A stretch of DNA of 7,354 nt from Evtepia sp. (GCA_029256465.1 JAQSXW010000037.1:1-7354); one strand, 5' to 3'; counted from the stretch's first letter, positions 1 through 5,920 are shown. Program-made: numbers and translations. Notes: generated by a model not told the origin, from the letters alone.

Positions 1-6
1 TTTGTA

Positions 7-31
7 AATATATTATCTAAAATAATATATT
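7..31. repeat. AT-only hairpin at the stop of the recombinase remnant
   Basis: AATATATTAT (7-16) and ATAATATATT (22-31) are perfect inverted copies around CTAAA, which includes the stop codon of the recombinase frame. The stem has no G or C, so it would be a weak terminator at best; it may be chance in an AT-rich stretch. Confidence 0.3.
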
Positions 32-322
32 ACGCGATTCGATACTTATTTTCCGATCATCCTCAATGATGTTATGCATCTGATGAAAAAGAACTGAGAG
101 AAAAGAGGTCCCCGGATTTTTACACCCGTTGACCTCTTTAAATTTGTTGCTTCTGGGTTTACGGAAAGACTTAGACCGATTCTGTGCTAAGCATTCCTGT
201 GCCTTAATCCATTCCGTGCCTTTGATCAGACCTGTATGTTTCCCCACAGCCACAATCCATTCGTCCATTGGGCGTATTTGGTTAGCCTTACCGGATTTTT
301 GAATCGTACGGTTATATGCCAT
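17..322 (-). pseudogene. Serine recombinase, C-terminal fragment (frameshifted from upstream part)
   Basis: This reading frame continues the recombinase of 226-1005 after a one-base frame change at the A-run complementary to 347-353. Read through the break, the protein gives KDFDRKHGIMAYNRT, the usual continuation of the recombinase domain in large serine recombinases. It is followed by PMDEWIVAVGKHTGLI and then by KSFRKPRSN at about residues 51-59. In the family a zinc-ribbon segment with CxxC pairs should follow KPRSN. Here the sequence departs into an unrelated tail of about 42 residues with no CxxC, so the zinc ribbon and C-terminal coiled-coil are lost. The ATG at 320-322 lies inside the domain and is not a real start. 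A 9-bp inverted repeat (102-110 / 131-139) lies just past the point where homology ends. The assignment rests on recognisable family motifs; the piece is almost certainly non-functional alone. Confidence 0.75.
102..139. repeat. Short inverted repeat at the recombinase break point
   Basis: AAAGAGGTC (102-110) and GACCTCTTT (131-139) form a perfect 9-bp stem with a 20-base loop. It starts within ten bases of where recombinase homology ends (about 146). There is no T-run on either side. It may mark the edge of another sequence joined to the recombinase remnant. Confidence 0.45.
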
Positions 323-1005
323 AATGCCATGCTTCCTGTCAAAATCTTTTTTTCGGCAAACAAATCTACCTCGTTTTCAATTAAGTAACGATAAGCATCC
401 TCGTCAGCAATCATATATACAGGATTGGTAAGGATATTACGGAGAGCAAAGCGAGTAAACAATTTCTTGTTTTTCGTTTTATAACCGTTTTGAATAAAGT
501 AAGTTTCCGTTTTCGTCAATGAATTTGTTTCCAAGAACACCCTGTAAATCAGTTTAATGATTTCTGCTTCTTCGGGAATGAGTTTTAACTTAGAGGCTTT
601 TTTGGTTTTCCCGTCTATTGTTATATTCTCCACTTGTTCAGAAACATAACCGGTGGGTGATGTACCGCCAAGCCAACGGCCAGTTTTGGATAACTCGTGC
701 ATATTATCGCGTATACGCTCGGCTATCGTTTCACGTTCCAATTGGGAAAATACAGAGGAAATATACATCATGGCTCTGCCCATAGGAGAGGAAGTATCGA
801 ATTGCTCCTTAATAGAGATAAAGGAAACATTCAAACCGTCCAATTCCTCAATCAGCTTGGCAAAGTCACCTATGTTACGGCTTATGCGGTCAAGGCGATA
901 GCAGACAATAGCAGAAAAAGTATTTGCCCTTGCCTCAACCATCATCTTCTTAAATTGAGGACGCTGTGTATTGCCTCCTGAAAATCCTTCATCTTCATAT
1001 ATCAA
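226..1005 (-). pseudogene. Large serine recombinase, N-terminally truncated fragment
   Basis: This fragment belongs to the large serine recombinases (resolvase/invertase family) that move integrative elements by cutting DNA through a serine. Visible family features are YEDEGFSGGNTQRPQF at the beginning, the arginine-rich active-site stretch YRLDRISRN at about residues 36-44, FDTSSPMGRAMMYISSVF followed by the long helix SQLERETIAERI at about 69-98, and the start of the recombinase domain (GGTSPTGY, about 113-120). The first 50-70 residues of the family, including the nucleophilic serine (usually in YxRVSt), are missing. The frame begins at a TTG directly after a DUF4143 gene fragment. Homology holds to FAEKK at about residues 216-220, then the frame slips at a run of seven A, and the true continuation lies in the next frame (17-322). 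The last 39 or so residues of this ORF are therefore out-of-frame. This is a dead remnant of an integrative element, not an active recombinase. Confidence 0.85.
347..353 (-). other. Frameshift site in the recombinase remnant
   Basis: Read on the minus strand, GCCG is followed by seven A residues and then GATTTTGAC. With one more A the frame passes from FAEKK straight into DFDRKHGIMAYNRT, which restores the family sequence. This is a one-base loss in a homopolymer, either a real mutation or a sequencing undercall. Confidence 0.7.
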
Positions 1006-1015
1006 GATACCTTCG

Positions 1016-1519
1016 TCATTTGGAGCAGATTCCCAAACTCCCGTTCCTGTGTTTTTTATCGGCTAAGAGAGAGGCGACCTGAACATAGATGCTTTTCCCT
1101 TGCTTCTCGGCAACGAAATCAATCTCCTTTGCGCCAAGTTTACCTACATAAACATCATACTCGCGCCGTCGAAGTTCTAAATATACAATATTTTTAAGCG
1201 TCTGAGATATATCATCCTGCTTATATCCTAAAGCAGCGTGCTCGAAGGCATTGTCCGCTAAATAAAACTTCTCTTGCGTTTTCAGAATCTCTCTTCCCTG
1301 CAACTCCTGACGCGAACACCTATTCAAGATATAGGCGTTTTCCAGTTTTGAAAGGTAATTGTAGACCGTTTCAACTTCAATTTTCTGGCTCTGGCTTGCC
1401 AAAAAGCCTTTTTCAGTAAAAATGGTAGTGTTGTAAATATCTTTCACGATGACATAGGCTTCATCCAATGTAAGCGGAGGCAGTAGGCTCCTGAGCACGC
1501 CCCCGTCTGTCAGCTTCAT
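1016..1519 (-). pseudogene. DUF4143 ATPase, C-terminal remnant with internal deletion
   Basis: This is the C-terminal DUF4143 region of an AAA-type ATPase; the ATP-binding half is absent upstream. Recognisable blocks are LDEAYVIVKDIYNTTIF (residues about 18-34), KIEVETVYNYLSKLENAYI (46-64), ILKTQEKFYLAD (78-89), NIVYLELRRREYDVYVGKL (110-128), and the nuclease-like core KEIDFVAEKQGKSIYVQV (131-148). In the family about 40 residues separate the DIYNT block from the KxxVxTVYNYL block. Here only about a dozen remain, so an internal stretch is missing. Near the end the frame slips in an A-run (complement of 1052-1057). One extra A turns the terminal KKHRNGSLG into KKTQEREFGNLLQM, the expected family ending. 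That restored sequence then stops being family-like where the recombinase remnant begins. The annotated ATG is only the first one in the open stretch. No role can be assigned to the fragment. Confidence 0.8.
1052..1057 (-). other. Frameshift site near the end of the DUF4143 remnant
   Basis: The minus strand reads GCCGAT, six A, CACAGG. Adding one A changes the reading to D-K-K-T-Q-E-R-E-F-G-N-L-L-Q, the characteristic DUF4143 tail. This is the same kind of one-base homopolymer loss as at 347-353. Confidence 0.65.
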
Positions 1520-1738
1520 TATTCCGCAGTCAAATAGGAATACAAATTTTAAAAAATTTAATATCGTGCCACTTACTGATAGTCACAGGCGATCAATGAG
1601 ATGTTCATATATAACCTTTTTTGCTATTCTTCTTTACTACATACTCCACGTGCCTTGAGTGTACAAAAAAGATATTGTATCAGTATGGTATCCCCTAGGC
1701 GGCATGTTGATCATCATCCAATAGTTGGAAAGAAATTA

Positions 1739-2092
1739 TTAACCACATATATCTCCCTCGATTTTCCATTCGTCCATTTCCTCGCTAACAGGAACAAACC
1801 CAAACTTTTCGTACATTTTAACCGCTTTGTCGTTGCAAGCGGCAACCGTCAAAACAATCGGCGTACGATGAGTTTGTTGAAGTTTCGCTACAATAAAATT
1901 CAATAACTTCGTCCCGTAACCTTTGCCCCGAGACTGCGGAGTGACCATCACTCTCTCGATTTCATAACAGTTTTCCTCTTTGTTGTGATAAATCCGGATG
2001 CTTCCGACAAGCTCATCGTTTTCGAACCAAAGATACGTTTCGCGTTTTTGAACTTCGTCAAGCGGGAAAAATTGGCGTATATTGCTGTGCAA
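1739..2092 (-). CDS. GNAT family N-acetyltransferase, 5'-truncated
   Basis: GNAT-fold enzymes transfer the acetyl group of acetyl-CoA to an amine; the substrate here cannot be told. The acetyl-CoA pyrophosphate-binding motif A is clear: RVMVTPQSRGKGYGTKLLNF, about residues 47-66, with the R-G-x-G-x-G loop at 55-60. Motif B follows as NDKAVKMYEKFGF, about 87-99. The preceding beta strands are TYLWFENDELVGSI, about 19-32. The only usable start is a TTG at 2090-2092 with no convincing ribosome binding site. The frame stays open upstream to an in-frame TAA at 2147-2149, and those 18 codons (including NPYQKVGNDTFADLLHKL) look like real GNAT sequence. At 117 residues against the usual 140-170, the protein has probably lost its first helices. 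It may be a decayed gene or may start weakly at TTG. Confidence 0.75.
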   Translation of the reverse strand: MHSNIRQFFPLDEVQKRETYLWFENDELVGSIRIYHNKEENCYEIERVMVTPQSRGKGYGTKLLNFIVAKLQQTHRTPIVLTVAACNDKAVKMYEKFGFVPVSEEMDEWKIEGDICG

Positions 2093-2188
2093 TTTGTGCA
2101 GTAAATCAGCAAAAGTATCATTTCCGACCTTTTGATACGGGTTTAATTATTCGAGGTTTTTGAATAGTTTAACCAAACCAATTAGCGA

Positions 2189-2224
2189 AAGGAGTTCTCA
2201 GCGTTAGAACGCTGGGAACTCCTT
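2189..2224. repeat. 36-nt near-perfect palindrome (hairpin)
   Basis: The two 17-nt arms (2189-2205 and 2208-2224) are complementary apart from one G-T wobble pair, with the sequence AG at the centre. The arms are AAGGAGTTCTCAGCGTT and AACGCTGGGAACTCCTT. No T-run follows on the plus strand and only a three-T stretch on the minus strand, so it is a poor intrinsic terminator. It sits between two divergent genes, where a terminator would serve neither. It could be a mobile palindromic repeat, the end of a lost element, or a terminator of a deleted gene. Confidence 0.7.
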
Positions 2225-2280
2225 ATTCATGATATATATACATTGTAATGATTCCGTCTAAAATATAGCAAGTATAAACA

Positions 2281-2321
2281 ATAGCCGAAATTCCATTGAC
2301 TATAAGACGTGTTTCGGCTAT
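2281..2321. promoter_or_regulatory. Inverted repeat across the ATPase promoter (possible operator)
   Basis: ATAGCCGAAA at 2281-2290 is repeated as TTTCGGCTAT at 2312-2321, a perfect 10-bp inverted repeat. The arm centres are 31 bp apart, about three helical turns. The left arm lies upstream of the -35 box and the right arm overlaps the beginning of the -10 box, so a protein binding both arms would block the promoter. The left arm is upstream of the transcript, so the repeat is unlikely to act as an RNA hairpin. Confidence 0.45.
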
Positions 2322-2324
2322 AAT
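2296..2324 (+). promoter_or_regulatory. Sigma-A type promoter for the DUF4143 ATPase gene
   Basis: A -35 box TTGACT (2296-2301) and a perfect -10 box TATAAT (2319-2324) are separated by exactly 17 bases. Transcription would start about 2331, leaving a leader of about 30 bases. The leader carries the ribosome binding site AGGTGA (2351-2356) just ahead of the ATG at 2361. The promoter points only towards the plus-strand ATPase gene. Confidence 0.8.
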
Positions 2325-2360
2325 ATAATAAACTTTATTTTTAGACGATGAGGTGATTTC

Positions 2361-3566
2361 ATGAATTATATACACAGAGCAATGGAGGATACGTTTCTCC
2401 GGCTTTCCAAGGAGTTTCCAGCGTTGCTGCTCACCGGTCCAAGGCAGGTTGGCAAGACAACCATGCTTCAAAAACTAGCTGAGGAGGAGAACATAGGGCG
2501 GGAGTATGTGACACTGGACGATTTGACGGAGCGCCAAATGGCGAAGAACGACCCGAAGATGTTCCTGCAAATCCACAAGCCGCCGGTGTTTATCGATGAG
2601 GTACAGTATGCACCGGAGCTGTTTACCTATATCAAAATACACGTTGACCAGAACCGACGGGCCGGTGACTTTTGGTTGACTGGTTCGCAGGTATTCAAAT
2701 TGATGGAGGGGATACAGGAGTCGCTGGCCGGGCGTGTCTGCCTGCTTCATATGGCTCCCATGTCACAGGCGGAAATCTACGGTGCTGCCACTGCACCTTT
2801 TGTGCTGGATTTGGAGCAGCTGTCACAGCGAATAAAGGAGCGCACTCCTATTGATACCCCTGCACTTTATGAACGCATTTTCAGAGGCGGTATGCCTGCC
2901 CTCATCAGCGGGCAGTATAGTGACTTTCGAGCAGTTTATTCCAGTTATATCAGTACCTATATTGACCGGGATGTAAAAGAGCTTTCCGGTTCTATAGATT
3001 CGCTCCAGTTTATGGATTTCATCACGGCCGCCGCAGCCCTGTGCGGACAGATGCTCAACTACAAGACCATTTCTGATGCTGCCGGTATTAACCAGATTAC
3101 CGCCAAAAACTGGCTGGGGATTTTAGAGAGACTGGGCATCGTGTTTTATCTTCACCCGTATTCTAACAATATGCTCAAACGCATGGTAACCAAGTCAAAG
3201 CTCTATTTCTATGACTGCGGGTTGGTGGCATACCTGACCAAATGGAGTGGCAGTGATACCCTGATGAACGGTGCCATGAGCGGTGCGATTCTTGAGAATT
3301 TTGTGGTGTCTGAGATTGTCAAGAGCTATCAGAATTGCGGCTGGGAAGCCTATATTTATTACTATCGGGATAAGGATACTAAGGAGATTGACATTCTACT
3401 GGAGGACAGCGGCAAGCTATATCCCATGGAAGTCAAGAAAACTGCCACGCCTCAAAGGCAGCTCACTCGTGTGTTTGGTGTGATTGACAGGGCTACTTTG
3501 GAACGCGGCACAGGCGCGTGCTTTGTACGACTGATCGGTTGTCGGCGTTTGACAGCCAGAACTTGA
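2361..3566 (+). CDS. AAA-type ATPase with C-terminal DUF4143 (3' end frameshifted)
   Basis: This is a member of the widespread ATP-binding proteins that join a P-loop domain to DUF4143; their cellular role is not firmly known. The Walker A motif GPRQVGKTT is at about residues 26-34. Walker B is PVFIDEVQ at about 75-82, followed by a sensor-like LTGSQ at about 106-110 and a winged-helix-like segment at about 220-260. The DUF4143 part holds KLYFYDCGLVAYL and a PD-(D/E)XK-like core, KEIDILLED then YPMEVKKT, about 347-370. The start is fixed by AGGTGA at 2351-2356 and by the promoter upstream; a terminator follows. After GTGAC, about residue 387, the frame becomes non-family. One extra base near 3521-3526 would give LSAFDSQNLIVPIWGI, the family ending, stopping at 3589. 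Base composition is visibly richer in G and C than the flanking genes, which suggests separate acquisition. Function might be retained despite the altered last residues. Confidence 0.9.
   Translation: MNYIHRAMEDTFLRLSKEFPALLLTGPRQVGKTTMLQKLAEEENIGREYVTLDDLTERQMAKNDPKMFLQIHKPPVFIDEVQYAPELFTYIKIHVDQNRRAGDFWLTGSQVFKLMEGIQESLAGRVCLLHMAPMSQAEIYGAATAPFVLDLEQLSQRIKERTPIDTPALYERIFRGGMPALISGQYSDFRAVYSSYISTYIDRDVKELSGSIDSLQFMDFITAAAALCGQMLNYKTISDAAGINQITAKNWLGILERLGIVFYLHPYSNNMLKRMVTKSKLYFYDCGLVAYLTKWSGSDTLMNGAMSGAILENFVVSEIVKSYQNCGWEAYIYYYRDKDTKEIDILLEDSGKLYPMEVKKTATPQRQLTRVFGVIDRATLERGTGACFVRLIGCRRLTART
3521..3526 (+). other. Frameshift site near the 3' end of the ATPase gene
   Basis: As written, TGC TTT GTA CGA reads on into an off-family tail ending at 3566. 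Adding one base in the short T-run changes the frame to TGT ACG ACT GAT CGG. That encodes CTTDRLSAFDSQNLIVPIWGI in two adjoining pieces (CTTDR and LSAFDSQNLIVPIWGI) and stops at 3587-3589. The restored end is the standard C-terminus of this ATPase family, so a one-base loss is the simplest explanation. Confidence 0.65.
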
Positions 3567-3593
3567 TTGTGCCTATTTGGGGGATATAAGTTT

Positions 3594-3640
3594 AATGCCT
3601 TTGGCCGTTACTTTTGTAATGACTAAAGGCATTTTATTTT
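3594..3640 (+). terminator. Intrinsic terminator after the ATPase gene
   Basis: The stem AATGCCTTT (3594-3602) pairs with AAAGGCATT (3625-3633). An inner stem GTTAC/GTAAT closes on a TTTT loop, and a T-rich tract follows at 3632-3640. It lies just past the ATPase stop (3566, or 3589 if the frame is restored). It also separates that gene from the converging minus-strand operon, whose last gene ends at 3660. On the minus strand the hairpin lacks a proper T-run. Confidence 0.75.
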
Positions 3641-3659
3641 ATAATTTATTTAAGTGTTA

Positions 3660-4337
3660 TTATTTCATCATCTTCATCTTGGTATTGCGATCCGCAATCT
3701 GCCGCAGTAACTCAGCGCACCGCTCCGGGATTCTTACGCTTTCTTCCGAATTATCCATTGTCACGATCCCTCTTTGAATTTGTTCCTCATGAACCGTGAG
3801 AGATGGGTGGCTCATTGGGTCGCTGTAACGCAATGCGTCCGCAACTTTTCGTAACTCCTTTTCATATTTCGGGAATTTACGTATTAGAGATTCCATATCA
3901 ACTTGTAAAAGGCGGAGTGCCACCACTTTCTGTTTTACTTCGTCACCGCGTTGATCAATGATTTCCTTGCCACTTTTCATCAAAATCAAAGTAATGGAGA
4001 AAGAGGCCAGCAGAATGATGTGAAGCAGAATAAACCACTGTACAGGCAATGAAGTGTCAGACATGTTTTCCCATAACACAAATACCGTTGATAACACTAA
4101 TTCGGCAATCAAATATTGCCAAATCCTCATAGGGAACGCTGCAAACCACGGATAACTTTTGGGGCTGGAAAGCATATAGATGCTACCAGCGCAGAAAGTC
4201 GCGATGCCTATTAAGGCAAAAATGTATGCTGTCACGAATATCGTTGTGATTTTCACAATGAGGAACAATGCCGTTACCACAACTGCCATAATTGCGCTTA
4301 TTAAGATAACACTATTCTTGTTGTTTTTAGTATTCAT
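3660..4337 (-). CDS. Four-helix integral membrane protein with cytosolic tail, function unknown
   Basis: I do not recognise a named family. The 225-residue protein starts with a short, basic, asparagine-rich stretch. Four hydrophobic segments follow at about residues 10-30, 33-55, 73-90 and 99-120. After these comes a charged, mostly helical tail of about 105 residues. The tail includes KQKVVALRLLQVDMESLIRKF, best read as two short pieces (KQKVVALRLLQVD and MESLIRKF), and a proline-containing stretch YSDPMSHPSL. The short, lysine-rich N-terminus (K4, K7) and the soluble tail suggest both ends in the cytosol. The ATG at 4335-4337 lies only 12 bases after the SPFH stop codon, with a purine-rich AGGGATGGG before it, so the two genes are almost certainly co-transcribed and possibly translationally coupled. 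The context suggests a membrane partner or anchor for the SPFH and TIR proteins; this is inference. Confidence 0.85.
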   Translation of the reverse strand: MNTKNNKNSVILISAIMAVVVTALFLIVKITTIFVTAYIFALIGIATFCAGSIYMLSSPKSYPWFAAFPMRIWQYLIAELVLSTVFVLWENMSDTSLPVQWFILLHIILLASFSITLILMKSGKEIIDQRGDEVKQKVVALRLLQVDMESLIRKFPKYEKELRKVADALRYSDPMSHPSLTVHEEQIQRGIVTMDNSEESVRIPERCAELLRQIADRNTKMKMMK

Positions 4338-4349
4338 CTAAACCCATCC

Positions 4350-5291
4350 CTATAGTAATTTGTGTCCGCATTCAAGACAGAATTTTCCATTTAGCGGTAT
4401 TTCTGTACCGCATTTAGGGCATTTCTTTTCCATCGGCGCACCACATTCCAAACAGAAATTGCCTTTTAGTGTTTTTACACCACATGACGGGCACATAATT
4501 TCGTTTTCCGTCAATACCTGTTGACCGCATTCCAAGCAAAATTTTGCATTAAGGGGCAACGGATTACCGCACTTTACGCAAGTGGCAGTATTGGTTTGTT
4601 GGGGTTGCTGGAGTGTGCCGTTAAGCACAGAACCCATCGTATTTTGCATCATGCCGCCCACCGCTGCGCCGACTGTGCCGCCTACGCCAGCCATCATGCC
4701 CAGTCCGACGCCCATGTTGGTCATCTGTCCTACGGCTTCGTTGGCAGCTACCCGTTCCGCCACATCAAAACCACGCTCATCCTGATAGGTATATCCTTCC
4801 AATACGCGTTTTTGAGCCAAACCTTGAGCCTCAATGACCATACGTTGAGCTTGTGTCTCTTGATCAATAATGCCGGTTTGTTGCCGCAACCTTGCCTCGG
4901 CGACATCGGCGTATTGACGAAAATGAAGTTCCTTGAAACGGCGGTAATTACCATCATCTTCCGGCTTTACGATGGTAGTAACGAAGAACCTCTCCATCGC
5001 CACGCCATAGTCCAGAAAGTCCGGTTTAAAGGCTTCGTGCAGTGCCTCGGAAATACGAATTAAAGACTCGTCGATCTCAAAAATATTGATTTTTTCACGC
5101 TTTATATAGGTGGCAAGATGATTCTTGATGCGTGTCATCAGGAACGCGCGCATTTTTTGCACAAAGCTTTGTTGTGTGATTTCTTTCTCAGTTCCAACGA
5201 CCTTAATCAATAGCTTGCGCGAATCCTCGACCCGAAGCGCCATTTCACCTGACGCGCCGATCTGGATCGGGAATCCGTACATCGGCTCCAC
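4350..5291 (-). CDS. SPFH-domain protein with three C-terminal zinc ribbons, N-terminus deleted
   Basis: SPFH proteins (stomatin/prohibitin/flotillin-like) oligomerise at membranes and form scaffolds. This one belongs to the bacterial YdjI-like, 'virion core protein'-annotated group. Residues 1-115 carry the second half of the SPFH domain (YGFPIQIGASGEMALRVEDS, then ERFFVTTIVKP). A charged helical region at about 118-185 contains GIIDQETQAQRMVIEAQG. A glycine/methionine/alanine-rich segment spans about 186-222. Three CxxC-CxxC zinc ribbons close the protein: Cys238/241/252/255, 267/270/280/283 and 291/294/305/308. Full-length relatives have about 130 further residues at the N-terminus. Here the frame opens only at 5324, the first usable start is a GTG at 5289-5291 with no ribosome binding site, and the gene abuts the truncated TIR gene. 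The N-terminal loss therefore looks like a deletion, and the product may not be made as annotated. The downstream membrane protein follows after 12 bases. Confidence 0.88.
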   Translation of the reverse strand: MEPMYGFPIQIGASGEMALRVEDSRKLLIKVVGTEKEITQQSFVQKMRAFLMTRIKNHLATYIKREKINIFEIDESLIRISEALHEAFKPDFLDYGVAMERFFVTTIVKPEDDGNYRRFKELHFRQYADVAEARLRQQTGIIDQETQAQRMVIEAQGLAQKRVLEGYTYQDERGFDVAERVAANEAVGQMTNMGVGLGMMAGVGGTVGAAVGGMMQNTMGSVLNGTLQQPQQTNTATCVKCGNPLPLNAKFCLECGQQVLTENEIMCPSCGVKTLKGNFCLECGAPMEKKCPKCGTEIPLNGKFCLECGHKLL

Positions 5292-5303
5292 ATATTCCAG
5301 TTT

Positions 5304-5312
5304 CGTTAGCCC
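5304..5312 (-). other. Deletion junction joining TIR 3' end to SPFH interior
   Basis: The TIR frame is family-like up to LFLEDKDWKQ and stops at TAA 5306-5308. The SPFH frame becomes family-like at TKLEYVEPMYGFP, beginning at about 5306. The C-terminal extension that normally follows LEDxDW in such TIR proteins and the first 130 or so residues of the SPFH protein are both missing. The two genes are in different frames, so no fusion protein results. A single deletion, or an assembly misjoin, explains both losses. Confidence 0.65.
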
Positions 5313-5920
5313 TGTTTCCAGTCTTTATCTTCTAAAAACAACCATCCCCTCTTGATTAGGGAATCTATTCCCGCGGTTGCAGGCACCGTTGCGGTAACTG
5401 AAGGCGCACGATTTTCATTTGCATCAAAAACCTTTCTAATCCCCCGTGTCAAATCCTGCATAAAGCCAATATTCCCCATATCCAACGCCTGCAAATTCGA
5501 TAGCTCATCTGGAATATCGTAGGCGTCCATTTCACGGTAGCAGGGAATTAACAAGCGTGAACGGCCATTTTTCATTAGAGCCAAGAAACGGCTCCATTCG
5601 TTCTTTACCCAAACAGCCTCAAAATGTTCCTTCTTCGTGCCAACGACAAGCATGATTTTCGCGCTGTTTAAAGCAGCAAATATGTAAGGTTCATACTCTT
5701 GCCCCAATTTTTCCTCCAGCGTGATCTTAGAGAAAAATACCCGATAACCCTCGTTGGTCAGTTGATAATAAATATCCTGTGCTATCATGCTATCTTTTGT
5801 GCGTGTACCGCCGTCCGTTGATTCCTTATAACAAATGAAAACATCAAAAGGCTCCTCGCGGTTGGAAATTGCGAGGATGCCTTTTTGAATTGCGTTTATT
5901 CTTTTTTGCTTCAGCTTCAT
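5306..5920 (-). CDS. TIR domain part of zinc-ribbon/TIR protein (second half, frameshifted)
   Basis: TIR domains in bacterial defence proteins usually cleave NAD+ or make signalling nucleotides from it. This frame carries the TIR domain at about residues 25-165: box 1 is FDVFICYKES (25-34), the second strand is GYRVFFSKITLEEKLG (58-73), and the helix YEPYIFAALNSAKIMLVVGT spans 76-95. Glu77 falls where the catalytic glutamate lies in SARM1-like TIR enzymes by spacing (alignment by eye). Then come VWVKNEWSRFL (103-113) and LLIPCYREMDAYDIP. The ATG at 5918-5920 is not a true start. Residues from RINAIQKGILAIS onwards join the zinc-ribbon/TPR half at 5844-6317, because removing one A from the run at 5902-5907 makes a single protein. 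The end, GWLFLEDKDWKQG, is premature: relatives continue with a TPR-like region. The gene overlaps the SPFH reading region by a few bases at a deletion junction. Confidence 0.85.
   Translation of the reverse strand: MKLKQKRINAIQKGILAISNREEPFDVFICYKESTDGGTRTKDSMIAQDIYYQLTNEGYRVFFSKITLEEKLGQEYEPYIFAALNSAKIMLVVGTKKEHFEAVWVKNEWSRFLALMKNGRSRLLIPCYREMDAYDIPDELSNLQALDMGNIGFMQDLTRGIRKVFDANENRAPSVTATVPATAGIDSLIKRGWLFLEDKDWKQG

Noticed and set aside
1601..1906. Plus-strand 101-codon open frame spanning the intergenic region and the GNAT gene
   Set aside because: It has no recognisable motif or ribosome binding site, and its second half is antisense to the well-supported GNAT domain.
2223..2750. Minus-strand open frames opposite the ATPase gene and its promoter
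   Set aside because: They run against the Walker A and B coding region and across the consensus promoter, and show no family features.
4521..5063. Plus-strand 180-codon open frame opposite the SPFH gene
   Set aside because: The minus-strand frame carries clear SPFH and zinc-ribbon motifs. The opposite frame has none and no start signal.
5901..5907. A AAA AAG slippery heptamer in the zero frame of the TIR gene, suggesting programmed -1 frameshifting
   Set aside because: A -1 slip would read GAA then the stop codon TAA. The TIR frame needs a +1 shift or one base fewer, so classic -1 frameshifting cannot join the halves.
5306..5918. A natural stand-alone TIR protein starting at the ATG 5918-5920
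   Set aside because: The first residues MKLKQK are an out-of-frame reading of the upstream half, there is no ribosome binding site, and the family sequence continues across the break in the other frame.
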